This document shows, in pieces, positions 44,879 to 54,960 of a DNA stretch of 64,000 nt (positions are counted from its first letter, which is position 1; each line of letters begins with the position of its first letter). Source of the DNA: Alistipes sp. dk3624 (GTDB taxonomy: Bacteria > Bacteroidota > Bacteroidia > Bacteroidales > Rikenellaceae). A program made the position numbers and the translations under genes. Where the stretch lies: contig NZ_CP045651.1 of the NCBI RefSeq assembly GCF_009557455.1, positions 1,674,001 to 1,738,000 of the forward strand, given 5' to 3'. The notes beneath the pieces are model-generated. The model made no database searches. It had not been told where the DNA came from and saw only the letters and a list, made by a program, of their open reading frames with translations.

Positions 44879-45658
44879 TTACGTTGTTTCGGATTCCTGT
44901 TTCCGGAAAGTCATATAGGCATTGGCCTGCTGCGACGGCATTACCTCGATGTCGTTGATATTGACGTGCGGCGGCAGCGAAACGACCCATGCGACGATCC
45001 CGGCAATGTCGTCGCCGGTCAGCGGTTCGACGCCGCGGTACACCTCCGCGGCCCGTTTCTTATCCCCGTGGAAACGCACCGTCGAAAATTCGGTATCGAC
45101 CATACCGGGACGGATCTCGGTCACTTTGATCCCGTGACTCAGGAAATCCATCCGCATCCCCTGTGAAAGCGCGTGCACGGCATGTTTCGAAGCACAGTAA
45201 ACGGCTCCGTTCTCATAAGCCTGCGTTCCGGCGATCGAACCGAGGTTTACGATATGCCCTCCCTTGCCGCGCCGGATCATCCACCCCGACACGACGCGGG
45301 TCACGTACAGCAACCCTTTGACGTTCGTGTCGATCATCCGTTCCCAGTCGTGCGGGTCGCCCTCGTCGAGGTGCTCGAAACCGGACGCCAGTCCCGCATT
45401 GTTGACCAGCAGGTCCACTTCCCGGAAACGGTCGGGCAACGCGCTCAGCGCGCCTTCGGTCTGAAAACGGTCCCGGATGTCGAATCCCAGCACATGCACT
45501 TTCACGCCGTACTCTCTTTCCAATTCGTCGTTGAGTTTCTGCAAACGGTCGGTGCGCCTCCCGGTGATTACGAGGTCGTACCCCAGCCGCGCCAGTGCGC
45601 GGGCGGTGGCAGTCCCTATTCCCGAGGAAGCGCCGGTAACCAAAGCTGTCTTTTCCAT
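44879..45658 (-). CDS. Short-chain dehydrogenase/reductase
   Basis: A 259-residue NAD(P)-dependent oxidoreductase of the classical SDR family. TGASSGIGTATARALARLG is the cofactor-binding loop, followed by NNAG (LVNNAGLASGF), the catalytic Ser region NLGSIAGTQAYENGAVYCASK with the Tyr-x3-Lys pair, and a C-terminal substrate loop. The best general match is the YdfG/serine 3-dehydrogenase-like group, which oxidises 3-hydroxy acids with NADP+, but substrate cannot be settled. It is divergent from the FtsX-type permease gene, with 132 bases between the start codons. Confidence 0.85.
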   Translation of the reverse strand: MEKTALVTGASSGIGTATARALARLGYDLVITGRRTDRLQKLNDELEREYGVKVHVLGFDIRDRFQTEGALSALPDRFREVDLLVNNAGLASGFEHLDEGDPHDWERMIDTNVKGLLYVTRVVSGWMIRRGKGGHIVNLGSIAGTQAYENGAVYCASKHAVHALSQGMRMDFLSHGIKVTEIRPGMVDTEFSTVRFHGDKKRAAEVYRGVEPLTGDDIAGIVAWVVSLPPHVNINDIEVMPSQQANAYMTFRKQESETT

Positions 45659-45790
45659 AACGGCATTTTATTAATACGGTAGCGTTTTTTCGCCCGTTCT
45701 GCGCGCAGGCGCAAAAACCGACTTCCCGATTATATGCAAAAATACGAAATTTTACGTTACTTTGTAGCTTTTAAACTATTTTACGGCGAT

Positions 45791-47041
45791 ATGGGCAGAC
45801 TGAACCTCGAATATTTCCTGGCGCGGCGAATCGCGACGCAAACCGGCGGGCGCAAAAACAACGTAATGGTGCGCATCGCCACGCTGAGCGTCGCGATCGG
45901 CATCGCCGTAATGATCATATCGCTCAGCGTGATTTTCGGATTCAAGCGCGAGATCGCCGCGAAACTGAGCGGATTCGGTTCCCATGTTCAGATCGTCAAC
46001 CTCGACGGGAACGTTTCGTACGAAACGGTTCCCATTTCGAAAAACCAGCCGTTCCTGTCGCAAATCCGCAGCGTGCGGAATTTTTCGGGAATACATCCCT
46101 ATGCCGTCACGATCGGCATTCCGCGCGGAGAACGCGCGATGCAGGGCGTCGTACTGAAGGGAGTGGACAGCACGTACGACTGGTCGTTTTTCCGACAAAA
46201 CCTCGTGGAGGGCGAACTGCCCGACGTGCAAAGCGGCGTCCGCACCAAGGATATCGCGGTCTCCCGTTCGCTGGCGGACCTGCTCGAAGTTTCGGTCGGG
46301 GATCCGCTGGAAATGCTGTTCATCCAGGATCCGCCGCGGCGCGACCTCTTCCGGGTCGCGGGCATTTACGACACGCAGTTCAGCGAAATAGACCACATGA
46401 TGGTGCTGACCGACCTACGCAACGTCCAGCGACTCAACGGATGGGATTCGACGCAGATCACCGGGTTCGAAATCGCCACGTCCGATTTCGGACGGCTGGA
46501 GCCTTTTACGGACGACGTCTACCAAGTCGTTTTCGACAACCTGACGGGAGACGAACACGACTCGTTGCGCGTCATCAACATCCGGGAGCGTTTCCCGATG
46601 ATCTTCGACTGGCTCGACGCGCACAACGTCAACGCCGGAGTCATCATTACGGTGATGCTGCTCGTGGCGCTGTTCAACATGATCGCCGCCCTGCTGATCA
46701 TCCTGCTCGAACGCACGTCGATGATCGGCACGCTGAAAGCGCTCGGCATGGGGAACCGCGCCCTGCAGAAGATGTTCGTGATCCGCTCGTCGTTCGTCAT
46801 TATAAAAGGAATGTTTTGGGGCAACGTGGTCGGCATCGGCCTGTGTCTCTTACAGCACTGCACCGGATGGATTTCGCTGAGCCAGGAGGGATATTTCCTG
46901 ACCACCGTACCGATTTTCATCGACTGGGGGTGGCTGGCGCTGCTGAATGCCGCGACCTTCCTGTTCATTGTAGCGCTGCTGGCTTTGCCGACGATGATAA
47001 TTTCACTAATTTTGCCGGAGAAAACGATCCGCTTCGAATAG
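45791..47041 (+). CDS. FtsX/LolE-type ABC transporter permease
   Basis: A 416-residue inner-membrane permease. It has one helix near the N-terminus (IATLSVAIGIAVMIISLSVIFG), a large periplasmic MacB_PCD-like domain (residues 50-250), and three helices in the C-terminal FtsX domain, with LIILLERTSMIGTLKALGMG typical of the LolC/LolE/FtsX group. With an unlinked ATPase (LolD-like) it may release lipoproteins from the inner membrane. The ATG at 45791 (MGRLNLEYFLARRIA) is preferred over the upstream in-frame ATG at 45734 because family members start with the FLARRI motif. It is followed after 9 bases by menG/ubiE. Confidence 0.85.
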   Translation: MGRLNLEYFLARRIATQTGGRKNNVMVRIATLSVAIGIAVMIISLSVIFGFKREIAAKLSGFGSHVQIVNLDGNVSYETVPISKNQPFLSQIRSVRNFSGIHPYAVTIGIPRGERAMQGVVLKGVDSTYDWSFFRQNLVEGELPDVQSGVRTKDIAVSRSLADLLEVSVGDPLEMLFIQDPPRRDLFRVAGIYDTQFSEIDHMMVLTDLRNVQRLNGWDSTQITGFEIATSDFGRLEPFTDDVYQVVFDNLTGDEHDSLRVINIRERFPMIFDWLDAHNVNAGVIITVMLLVALFNMIAALLIILLERTSMIGTLKALGMGNRALQKMFVIRSSFVIIKGMFWGNVVGIGLCLLQHCTGWISLSQEGYFLTTVPIFIDWGWLALLNAATFLFIVALLALPTMIISLILPEKTIRFE

Positions 47042-47050
47042 TGCCGAACG

Positions 47051-47782
47051 ATGAAACCCTATAACCAGACGGAAAGCAAAAAAGAACAGGTGCGAACGAT
47101 GTTCGACGGGATCGCCCGCCGGTACGACCTGCTGAACCACTTGTTGTCGCTCGGCATCGACCGGGGATGGCGCCGCCGGGTGGTGCGAATGGTGCGCCTG
47201 CACCGGCCCGCCGAAATCCTGGATATGGCGACCGGCACGGGCGACCTGGCCATCATGCTGGCCGAAGCGTGTCCCGCAGCGCAGATCACCGGCATCGACC
47301 TCTCCGAACGGATGCTGGCCATCGGCCGCGAAAAGGTGGAACGGAAAGGACTCTCCGGCCGCATCCGGCTGTCGCAGGGAGACGCCGAGACGCCCCGATA
47401 CGGCGAAGGAAGGTTCGACGCCGCCACCGTAGCGTTCGGCGTCCGCAACTTCGAAGACTTGCCGGGCGGAATGACCGGCCTGTACCGGGCCCTGAAGCCC
47501 GGCGGAAGGCTTTACGTGCTGGAATTCGGTATGCCGCAGAACCGGATCTTCAGAGCCTGTTACGGATTCTACTTTCTCCGGGTGCTGCCCCGGATCGGCG
47601 GAATGATCTCGAAAGACGGCGCGGCCTACGCCTACTTGCCCGAATCGGTTGGCGAATTTCCCTACGGGAAACGCTTCACCGAAATTCTCCGCGACGCGGG
47701 CTTCCGCAACGCGCGTTTCAAAAACCTGTTCGGCGGCGTAGCGCAGATTTACAGCGCCGAAAAGCCCGTTTCATCGACGTAA
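47051..47782 (+). CDS. ubiE: Demethylmenaquinone methyltransferase (MenG/UbiE)
   Basis: A 243-residue SAM-dependent methyltransferase that completes menaquinone by methylating demethylmenaquinone. The N-terminus shows VRTMFDGIARRYDLLNHLLS and the SAM motif I ILDMATGTGDLAI, then the UbiE signatures GITGIDLSERMLAIGREK-like residues, VAFGVRNFEDLPGG and LKPGGRLYVLEFGMP. In anaerobic Bacteroidota menaquinone serves fumarate reductase, so MenG is the expected function; ubiquinone is not made. It lies between the permease (9 bases) and the small lipoprotein (14 bases) in one operon. Confidence 0.93.
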   Translation: MKPYNQTESKKEQVRTMFDGIARRYDLLNHLLSLGIDRGWRRRVVRMVRLHRPAEILDMATGTGDLAIMLAEACPAAQITGIDLSERMLAIGREKVERKGLSGRIRLSQGDAETPRYGEGRFDAATVAFGVRNFEDLPGGMTGLYRALKPGGRLYVLEFGMPQNRIFRACYGFYFLRVLPRIGGMISKDGAAYAYLPESVGEFPYGKRFTEILRDAGFRNARFKNLFGGVAQIYSAEKPVSST

Positions 47783-47796
47783 AAACAATCAAGCCC

Positions 47797-48291
47797 ATGA
47801 AAAAACTGATTATCCTGCTGCTGATACTGCCGATCGTTTCGTGCGTACGGGTCGAAGATCTCTCCTACGACGGAATCGAATCCGTACAAGTCCAGTCCGT
47901 AGGCACTTCCCAGACGGCCATCGACCTGTTCGTACGCGCGTCGAACGGATCGGGAACGAACCTCACGGTCGCGCGCGCCGAACTGACGCTGAAAAAGGGC
48001 GACCGAACGCTGGTTCAGGCCCGGGTGGACGAAAAGGTAAAACTGCCTCGCAAATTCGACGGTACGGTGCGCGTTCCGGTCAACGTGCGTTTCGAAGGCG
48101 GTATGCTCGGCGCGATCGGCGTAATGAGCACGCTGTCGCGGGGCGTCCAAGGAACGACCGTCTCCGGCGTCGTCGTAGCCCGGGCCGGCCTGATGCGCAA
48201 AAAATACGTAATCGAGGATATGGAGACCGAACGCTTTCTCAGGCAGTTCGGGATCAAGCTTTCCGACATCCTGCAAAATATCGATCTATGA
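47797..48291 (+). CDS. LEA14-like (WHy domain) lipoprotein
   Basis: A 164-residue predicted lipoprotein with lipobox LPIVSC (C16). The mature part (residues 18-130) consists of beta strands with the pattern IESVQVQSVGTSQTAIDLFV and ARVDEKVKLPRKFDGTVRVP, resembling the LEA type 2/WHy immunoglobulin-like fold. These proteins bind ligands or membranes in stress; no exact role is known for Bacteroidota forms. It begins 14 bases after menG and its stop overlaps the next ATG by four bases, so it belongs to the same operon. Confidence 0.68.
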   Translation: MKKLIILLLILPIVSCVRVEDLSYDGIESVQVQSVGTSQTAIDLFVRASNGSGTNLTVARAELTLKKGDRTLVQARVDEKVKLPRKFDGTVRVPVNVRFEGGMLGAIGVMSTLSRGVQGTTVSGVVVARAGLMRKKYVIEDMETERFLRQFGIKLSDILQNIDL

Positions 48292-48791
48292 AAAAGTTCA
48301 TGACGATCCTGCTGCCGCTCGCCGCTGCCGCAGCCACGGTCGCAGCCCAGGGACTGGGCGGGTTTAAAAACCAACTGGCCGCACCGGACGGTTCCTACGG
48401 CAGCCGCATACAGATTACCGAGCACGGCACGGCCGCTTCGGCCGTCAGTTCGATGCAGACGAACCAGTCCGGCGTCAAAATACGCGGATATCGGGTACGC
48501 ATCTTTTCGGACAACAGCCAGAACGCGCGTTCGGCGGGGCAGAATGCGCTCAGCCGCTTTCGGGAGTTATATCCGGGCATACCGGCCGACATGACTTACG
48601 ACACTCCTTATTTCAAGGTCACCGTCGGCAACTGCCTGACTGCGGAAGAAGCGACCATCCTGTGGGGAAAGATCAAAGACGCTTTCGACCGCGCATTCGT
48701 CGCCCGCGAAGAGATTCCGTTGTCGTCTTTCAAGGAGAGCCAGTCGCTTCTCCCCGACAGTTCCGCCGGGAATGCCGCCGCAAAAGAGTAA
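48288..48791 (+). CDS. Secreted SPOR-like protein
   Basis: A 167-residue protein with a cleavable signal peptide (MKKFMTILLPLAAAAATVAAQG). Residues 75-140 read GYRVRIFSDNSQNARSAGQN, then PADMTYDTPYFKVTVGNCLT, the strand-helix-strand pattern of SPOR-like domains, which bind denuded glycan strands in septal peptidoglycan. The start overlaps the upstream lipoprotein stop (ATGA). It is the last gene of the permease-menG operon. The SPOR match is by eye and moderate. Confidence 0.68.
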   Translation: MKKFMTILLPLAAAAATVAAQGLGGFKNQLAAPDGSYGSRIQITEHGTAASAVSSMQTNQSGVKIRGYRVRIFSDNSQNARSAGQNALSRFRELYPGIPADMTYDTPYFKVTVGNCLTAEEATILWGKIKDAFDRAFVAREEIPLSSFKESQSLLPDSSAGNAAAKE

Positions 48792-48925
48792 TATTCGGGG
48801 CTTTCGATCCCGGCGCCGCTTCGGTTATACGAAAAATATCCGACAAAACCAAATTTTTTACCGGGAAAATTCATTTTTCGGCAAAAATTTCACTGGATAA
48901 CTGTTCCAATAACCAATCATTTTTA

Positions 48926-48933
48926 TACCTTTG
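48926..48933 (+). promoter_or_regulatory. -7 promoter element
   Basis: TACCTTTG, exact TAnnTTTG match, 35 bases before the Ala-rich lipoprotein ATG, in an AT-rich gap. Confidence 0.5.
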
Positions 48934-48968
48934 CGCCTGAATAATTCAACCAATTAATTCTTGTCACT

Positions 48969-49193
48969 ATGAAAACTTTTACTAAATCTGTAATGATGCT
49001 CGCAGTTGTTGCTGCCTGCGTTTCTTTCGCTTCTTGCGGTAACGCCGGCGCTGAAAAAGCCAAAGCCGACTCGATCGCCGCTGCCAAGGCTGCCGATTCG
49101 ATCGCTGCCGCCGAAGCTGCTGCTGCCGCCGCTGCCGCTGCTGCTGCCGATACGACCGCTGCCGCTGCCGACACGGCTGCTGCCGCTCAATAA
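48969..49193 (+). CDS. Small alanine-rich lipoprotein
   Basis: A 74-residue protein with a signal peptide and lipobox (VSFASC, C23). The mature 50 residues are almost only Ala with Asp, Lys, Glu, Ser and Thr in short repeats (KADSIAAAKAADSIAAAEAA, then AADTTAAAADTAAAAQ). This should form one long helix on the outer or inner membrane, somewhat like a short Lpp, though it has no C-terminal Lys for peptidoglycan linkage. DNA in this part is a run of GCT/GCC codons. It has its own promoter and terminator, so it is probably well expressed. No function can be given. Confidence 0.75.
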   Translation: MKTFTKSVMMLAVVAACVSFASCGNAGAEKAKADSIAAAKAADSIAAAEAAAAAAAAAAADTTAAAADTAAAAQ

Positions 49194-49228
49194 TCGCGGG
49201 CGTTTTCGGACGCTTACAGATAAAAAGT

Positions 49229-49260
49229 AAAGGATCTTCCAGGAAGACCCTTTATTTTTT
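49229..49260 (+). terminator. Rho-independent terminator
   Basis: AAAGGATCTT (49229-49238) pairs with AAGACCCTTT (49244-49253) with one mismatch and a 5-base loop, followed by ATTTTTT. It ends the Ala-rich lipoprotein gene. Confidence 0.75.
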
Positions 49261-49297
49261 TGCCCCAAAAAAGAAACCGGCGGTTTCCGACCGAAAA

Positions 49298-49335
49298 GCA
49301 AGCCGGCTTCCCCCGATCGGGGGAAGCCGGCTTGC
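49298..49335. terminator. Perfect 38-base palindrome, bidirectional terminator
   Basis: Arms of 17 bases (49298-49314 and 49319-49335) around GATC. It is followed by CGTTTTCTT on the plus side and CTTTTCGG on the minus side, between the convergent lipoprotein and purM genes. Confidence 0.75.
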
Positions 49336-49359
49336 CGTTTTCTTCAAACGGATCCCGTC

Positions 49360-50541
49360 CTATTTATAATAATCGAACGTCCCGTTCTGATGCGTAATCG
49401 TCACCGAAGCCTTATCGGCCGCTTCGACACGACCGACGACCTGCGCATCGACCCCGAAGCTTTTCGAAATCCGGATCAGGTCGTCCGCCACGGCTTCGCT
49501 GTCGACGTAAAGCTCCATCCGGTGTCCCATGTTGAACACGCTGTACATTTCGCGCCACGGCGTCTGCGATTCCCGCTGGATAATCCGGAACAGCAACGGC
49601 GTTTCGAACAGATTATCCTTGACCACGTGCAACTTGTCGATAAAATGCAGAATTTTGGTTTGTCCGCCGCCGCTGCAATGGATCATGCCGCGAATATCGC
49701 CGCGGTGCTCCTGCAACATTGCCCGGACAACCGGAGCGTATGTCCGCGTCGGCGACAGCACCAGTTTGCCGACCGTCAGCGGACATCCCTTTACGGTATC
49801 GGTCAAACGGTATTTACCGGTATAAACCAAATCTTTGGGAACCTCCGGATCGAACGTTTCCGGATACTTCTCGCCGACGATCTTCGCAAAAACGTCGTGC
49901 CGGGCCGAAGTCAATCCGTTGCTGCCCATCCCTCCGTTGTATTCGTCCTCGTAGGTCGCCTGTCCCGACGAACTGAGTCCGACGATATAACAGCCGCTGC
50001 GGATATTCGCATTGTCGATCACGTCGCTGCGCCGGGTACGCGCCGTTACGGTGCTGTCGACGATAATCGTCCGCACCAAGTCGCCCACGTCGGCCGTTTC
50101 GCCCCCGGTCGAATAGATCCCGACCCCCAGTTCGCGCAAGTGTTGCAAAAACTCTTCGGTGCCGTTGATCACCGCGGCGATCACCTCGCCGGGGATCAGG
50201 TGCTTGTTCCGCCCGATGGTCGACGACAGCAGAATGTTGTCGGTCACGCCGACGCACAGCAGGTCGTCGGTATTCATGACGACCGCGTCCTGCGCGATGC
50301 CTTTCCACACCGACAAGTCGCCGGTTTCCCGCCAGTAAGCGTAAGCCAACGCCGATTTGGTGCCGGCTCCGTCGGCATGCATGACGAGACACGACCCGTC
50401 GTCGCCCGACAGAAAATCCGGAATGATTTTACAAAACGCCTTGGGGTAAAGCCCCTTGTCGATGCTTTTGATCGCAGCGTGCACGTCCTCTTTCGACGAC
50501 GAAACCCCGCGTCCCGCGTAACGTGATGATGATTCAGACAT
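49360..50541 (-). CDS. purM: Phosphoribosylformylglycinamidine cyclo-ligase (AIR synthetase)
   Basis: A 393-residue ATP-dependent enzyme that closes the imidazole ring of purines, turning FGAM into AIR. It has the N-terminal glycine segment SRYAGRGVSSSKEDV, MHADGAGTKSALAY (ATP/Mg site), AVVMNTDDLLCVG, STGGETADVGDLV and a C-terminal AIRS_C domain with GMIHCSGGGQTKIL. It is longer than E. coli PurM (345) but similar to other Bacteroidota forms. A TATCTTTG element lies 24 bases upstream; the palindrome at 49298 lies just past its stop. Confidence 0.93.
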   Translation of the reverse strand: MSESSSRYAGRGVSSSKEDVHAAIKSIDKGLYPKAFCKIIPDFLSGDDGSCLVMHADGAGTKSALAYAYWRETGDLSVWKGIAQDAVVMNTDDLLCVGVTDNILLSSTIGRNKHLIPGEVIAAVINGTEEFLQHLRELGVGIYSTGGETADVGDLVRTIIVDSTVTARTRRSDVIDNANIRSGCYIVGLSSSGQATYEDEYNGGMGSNGLTSARHDVFAKIVGEKYPETFDPEVPKDLVYTGKYRLTDTVKGCPLTVGKLVLSPTRTYAPVVRAMLQEHRGDIRGMIHCSGGGQTKILHFIDKLHVVKDNLFETPLLFRIIQRESQTPWREMYSVFNMGHRMELYVDSEAVADDLIRISKSFGVDAQVVGRVEAADKASVTITHQNGTFDYYK

Positions 50542-50565
50542 AATTTCAGTTCGAATAATGCGTTA

Positions 50566-50573
50566 CAAAGATA
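50566..50573 (-). promoter_or_regulatory. -7 promoter element of purM
   Basis: TATCTTTG on the minus strand, 24 bases before the purM ATG. The gap to the divergent 518-residue gene is only 94 bases, so the two promoters are close. Confidence 0.5.
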
Positions 50574-50606
50574 GCCATTAAATTTCGGTTTGTCTGTATT
50601 TTTTCG

Positions 50607-50614
50607 TAATTTTG
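50607..50614 (+). promoter_or_regulatory. -7 promoter element
   Basis: TAATTTTG matches TAnnTTTG, 21 bases before the ATG at 50636, divergent from the purM element. Confidence 0.4.
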
Positions 50615-50635
50615 CTTGTTACAAATCCGAAAAAG

Positions 50636-52192
50636 ATGAACATCGTAACTGGAAAACAAGAGTCCGTATACGACCTGATCCGGAGCATGAGCAAGGCGGA
50701 GAAGCGCAACTTCAAACTCTACGCCACCCGCCTGTCCGGCAACCAGGAAGCGAAGTTCATTTCGCTTTTCGACTGCATGGACGCGTTGGACGAATACGAC
50801 GAAACGAAAATCCTCCAGCGCTGCCCGATCAAGAAGGAACAGCTGCCGAACATGAAGGCGCACCTCTACAAACAGATCCTGGTCAGCATCCGGCTGCTCG
50901 ACGCGCAACGCACGGTTCCGATCCAGCTTCGCGAACAGATCGACTTCGCCCGCATCCTGTACGACAAGGGATTGTTCCGGCAAAGCACCAAGATCCTCGA
51001 AAAGGCGAAAGAACAGGCGCTGTTCTACGAACAGTACACACAGGCTATCGAAATCATCGAGTTTCAGAAAAGGCTCGGGACGCTGAGCGTCTCCCGCGGA
51101 CTGGTCGCCAAAAGCGAAACGGTCAGCCGGCAAGTCGCCGAATTGTGCACGCGGATCAAAAACATCAACGAACTGTCGAACAGCGGGTCGCAGCTCTACG
51201 GGCTCTACCTGCAACTGGGATACGCCCGTACGCAGAAAGACCTCGACATGATCGTCCAGGTCTACGGCCCGACGCTGGCGAAATACGACGACGAACGGCA
51301 GCTTTCGTTCACCGAAAAAGTATACCTGTACCAGGCGCAGGTCTGGTACAACTACATCCGGCACGATATGCTGACGTGCTACAAATACGTCTGTCGCTGG
51401 ATACTGCTGTTCGACAGCGCGCCGCACATGAAAGAGCTGATGTACGATCTCTACCTGCGGGGATACTCCCGGCTGCTTGACGGACTCTATCTGCTGCGCA
51501 GCTACCGGCGGTTCATCCAGAAATTGGACGACTTCGAAGACGAAGCCGACTCGATCGCCGCCATCAACGACAACGCCCGGATGATCTGGCAGCAGATCAT
51601 TTACGTCAACCGCATCAACAAGCATTTCTGGGAAGGCACATTCGCGGAAGGCATCCGGATGATCCCGGAAGTGGAGCGGTATATCCGCGACTACGGGACC
51701 GAGTTGGATATCCACCACCGGATGGTGCTTTGCTACAAAATCGCCTGCCTCTATTTCGGACACGGCGACTACCGCAAGTGCATGGACTACCTCGGAAGGA
51801 TCATCAGCACGCGCGATCCGCGCATCCACCGCGATCTGCAATGCTACGCCCGCATCCTGAACCTGATCGCCTCTTACGAAGCGGGCATCGACTACAACCT
51901 GGACTACCAGGTGCGCTCGGTGTGCCTGTTCCTGGTCAAGATGAACGACATGCACCAGGTGCAACAGGAGATCATGGCCTTCCTCAAACGGCTCAACTCG
52001 ATGTACGCCACCAACCTGAAAGAAGAGCTGCGCCAACTGTACGAACGGCTCAAACCGCTCGAGCACCACCCGTTCGAACGCCGGACGTTTTATTACCTCG
52101 ACATTTTGTCGTGGCTCGAGAGCAAACAAAAGGGGAGTTCGGTCGCCGAGATCATTCGCAGGCGGTTTCTCGAAGAGAACGGCGGGAAATAG
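50636..52192 (+). CDS. Large helical protein of unknown function
   Basis: A 518-residue cytoplasmic protein without signal peptide or membrane segments. It begins VYDLIRSMSKAEKRNFKLYA and is rich in Tyr, Arg, Leu and charged residues spaced as in antiparallel helical repeats (for example LYDKGLFRQSTKILEKAKEQ; YFGHGDYRKCMDYLGRIIST), so a degenerate TPR-like solenoid is the best structural guess. I do not recognise a family with known function. The ATG at 50636 is chosen over an upstream TTG at 50612 because the latter overlaps the promoter element. It is a monocistronic gene, divergent from purM, and the next gene (gdhA) lies 312 bases away. Confidence 0.6.
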   Translation: MNIVTGKQESVYDLIRSMSKAEKRNFKLYATRLSGNQEAKFISLFDCMDALDEYDETKILQRCPIKKEQLPNMKAHLYKQILVSIRLLDAQRTVPIQLREQIDFARILYDKGLFRQSTKILEKAKEQALFYEQYTQAIEIIEFQKRLGTLSVSRGLVAKSETVSRQVAELCTRIKNINELSNSGSQLYGLYLQLGYARTQKDLDMIVQVYGPTLAKYDDERQLSFTEKVYLYQAQVWYNYIRHDMLTCYKYVCRWILLFDSAPHMKELMYDLYLRGYSRLLDGLYLLRSYRRFIQKLDDFEDEADSIAAINDNARMIWQQIIYVNRINKHFWEGTFAEGIRMIPEVERYIRDYGTELDIHHRMVLCYKIACLYFGHGDYRKCMDYLGRIISTRDPRIHRDLQCYARILNLIASYEAGIDYNLDYQVRSVCLFLVKMNDMHQVQQEIMAFLKRLNSMYATNLKEELRQLYERLKPLEHHPFERRTFYYLDILSWLESKQKGSSVAEIIRRRFLEENGGK

Positions 52193-52504
52193 CCGGCACG
52201 AAAAATGCGGACGGCGTAAAATCCCGTCGCAGCGCGCATGTTAAATTGTAATTTAAAAAAAATAATTTTTTTTTATCCGCTGACAATTTTCGGCCAGATT
52301 TCGCAAAAGGCTTATCATTTGAAATCAATACCGGAAATTTAAAAAACATTTAGTAACGAATCGAACCGTTATATTTTTAACACCGGTACGATCCGCCGGC
52401 CGAATGCCCGATCGTCGTTTGCCGTTCTGATATTATTCACCTATTTTTACGGTCGCAAACACCGACAGTGCGAAAAAACAAATCTCTATAAAATTCCGAA
52501 TCCT
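52193..52504. other. AT-rich leader region of gdhA
   Basis: A 312-base gap. Near 52252-52275 there is an A-run followed by a T-run (A8, TAA, T9) after a TTAAATT/AATTTAA pair, which could act as the terminator of the upstream gene. Further on TATATTTT (52370-52377) with TTTA 17 bases before it is a possible promoter for gdhA, leaving an approximately 120-base untranslated leader. No ORF or known riboswitch pattern was recognised. Confidence 0.4.
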
Positions 52505-53860
<1,356 letters not shown>

Positions 53861-53882
53861 GATCCTTTACTTTCCTGATATT

Positions 53883-53915
53883 AAAAACGTTCCCGGAAAT
53901 CCGGGAACGTTTTTT
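53883..53915 (+). terminator. Rho-independent terminator of gdhA
   Basis: AAAAACGTTCCCGG (53883-53896) pairs perfectly with CCGGGAACGTTTTT (53901-53914) around AAAT, and the T run forms its tail. Confidence 0.9.
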
Positions 53916-54031
53916 CGTTTCGCGCGGCAGGAAGCGCCGGCAGCAAAAACAAACGATAAAAAATCATCCCGAATCCGACGTTCCGTCGCAATTTATTATC
54001 CCGAAACAGGCTCGATTTTGAAAAAAAACGT

Positions 54032-54039
54032 TACATTTG
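54032..54039 (+). promoter_or_regulatory. -7 promoter element of lipA
   Basis: TACATTTG, exact TAnnTTTG match, 29 bases before the lipA ATG. A TTTG at 54017 is too close to serve as the usual -33 element. Confidence 0.45.
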
Positions 54040-54068
54040 TAGCAATTGGAAAGTAAATAAAATTAAAA

Positions 54069-54953
54069 ATGCCTGATTGTCATGATGAGGTAACGCGACA
54101 TAAAAAACCGGACTGGCTGAAAATCAAGCTCCATAACAGTAGTAATTTCGGCGAAGTGGCTCGCATCGTACAGGAACATGGGCTGCATACGATATGCAGC
54201 AGCGGACGATGCCCCAACCAAGCCGAATGCTGGAGCCGCAGAACAGCGACTTTCATGATCCTGGGTGAAATCTGTACCCGTTCGTGCAAGTTCTGTGCGA
54301 CAGCCACCGGAAAACCGTTACCGCCCGACCCGGATGAGCCGCAGAAACTCGCCCGTTCCGTTCGATTGATGGGATTGAAACATTGTGTCGTCACTTCCGT
54401 AACGCGTGACGATCTGCCCGACGGCGGAGCCGAAATATGGGCGGAAACGGTACGGGCCGTTCGCCGCGAAAATCCGGATACTTCGATCGAATTGCTGATT
54501 CCCGACTTCGATGCGCGGGAAGATCTGATCGACACGGTGATCGCCGCCAAACCGGATATTATCGGACACAACGTCGAAACCGTCGCCCGGCTGACTCCGC
54601 AGGTGCGCTCGCGCGCCCGTTACGAAGTCAGTCTCAAAACTTTGTCGCATATCGCGCGGTCGGGCTGCCGAACCAAAAGCGGCCTGATGGTCGGTCTCGG
54701 CGAAACCGACGACGAAGTGCTCGCCGCGATCGACGACCTAGTCGCCAACGGCGTCCGGATTATGACGATCGGCCAATACCTGCGGCCCACGCTGAAACAC
54801 CTGCCGGTCGCAGATTACGTAACTCCTGAAAAATTCGCAACTTACAAGGAAGAAGCGCTGCGACGCGGTATGCTTTACGTCGAAAGCGGCCCGATGGTGC
54901 GTTCGTCCTACATGGCCGAGAAGGCGATGCAATGTTGCGGAAGCAAAAAATAA
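54069..54953 (+). CDS. lipA: Lipoyl synthase
   Basis: A 294-residue radical SAM enzyme that inserts two sulfurs into protein-bound octanoyl groups. The auxiliary cluster motif CSSGRCPNQAEC (CX4CX5C) and the radical SAM motif CTRSCKFC (CX3CX2C) are both complete, and the C-terminal RSSYMAE supplies the conserved serine. DLPDGGAEIWAETVRAVR is also typical. Length is normal. The octanoyltransferase gene begins 7 bases after its stop, so the pathway pair is one operon. Confidence 0.97.
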   Translation: MPDCHDEVTRHKKPDWLKIKLHNSSNFGEVARIVQEHGLHTICSSGRCPNQAECWSRRTATFMILGEICTRSCKFCATATGKPLPPDPDEPQKLARSVRLMGLKHCVVTSVTRDDLPDGGAEIWAETVRAVRRENPDTSIELLIPDFDAREDLIDTVIAAKPDIIGHNVETVARLTPQVRSRARYEVSLKTLSHIARSGCRTKSGLMVGLGETDDEVLAAIDDLVANGVRIMTIGQYLRPTLKHLPVADYVTPEKFATYKEEALRRGMLYVESGPMVRSSYMAEKAMQCCGSKK

Positions 54954-54960
54954 ACGAAAC

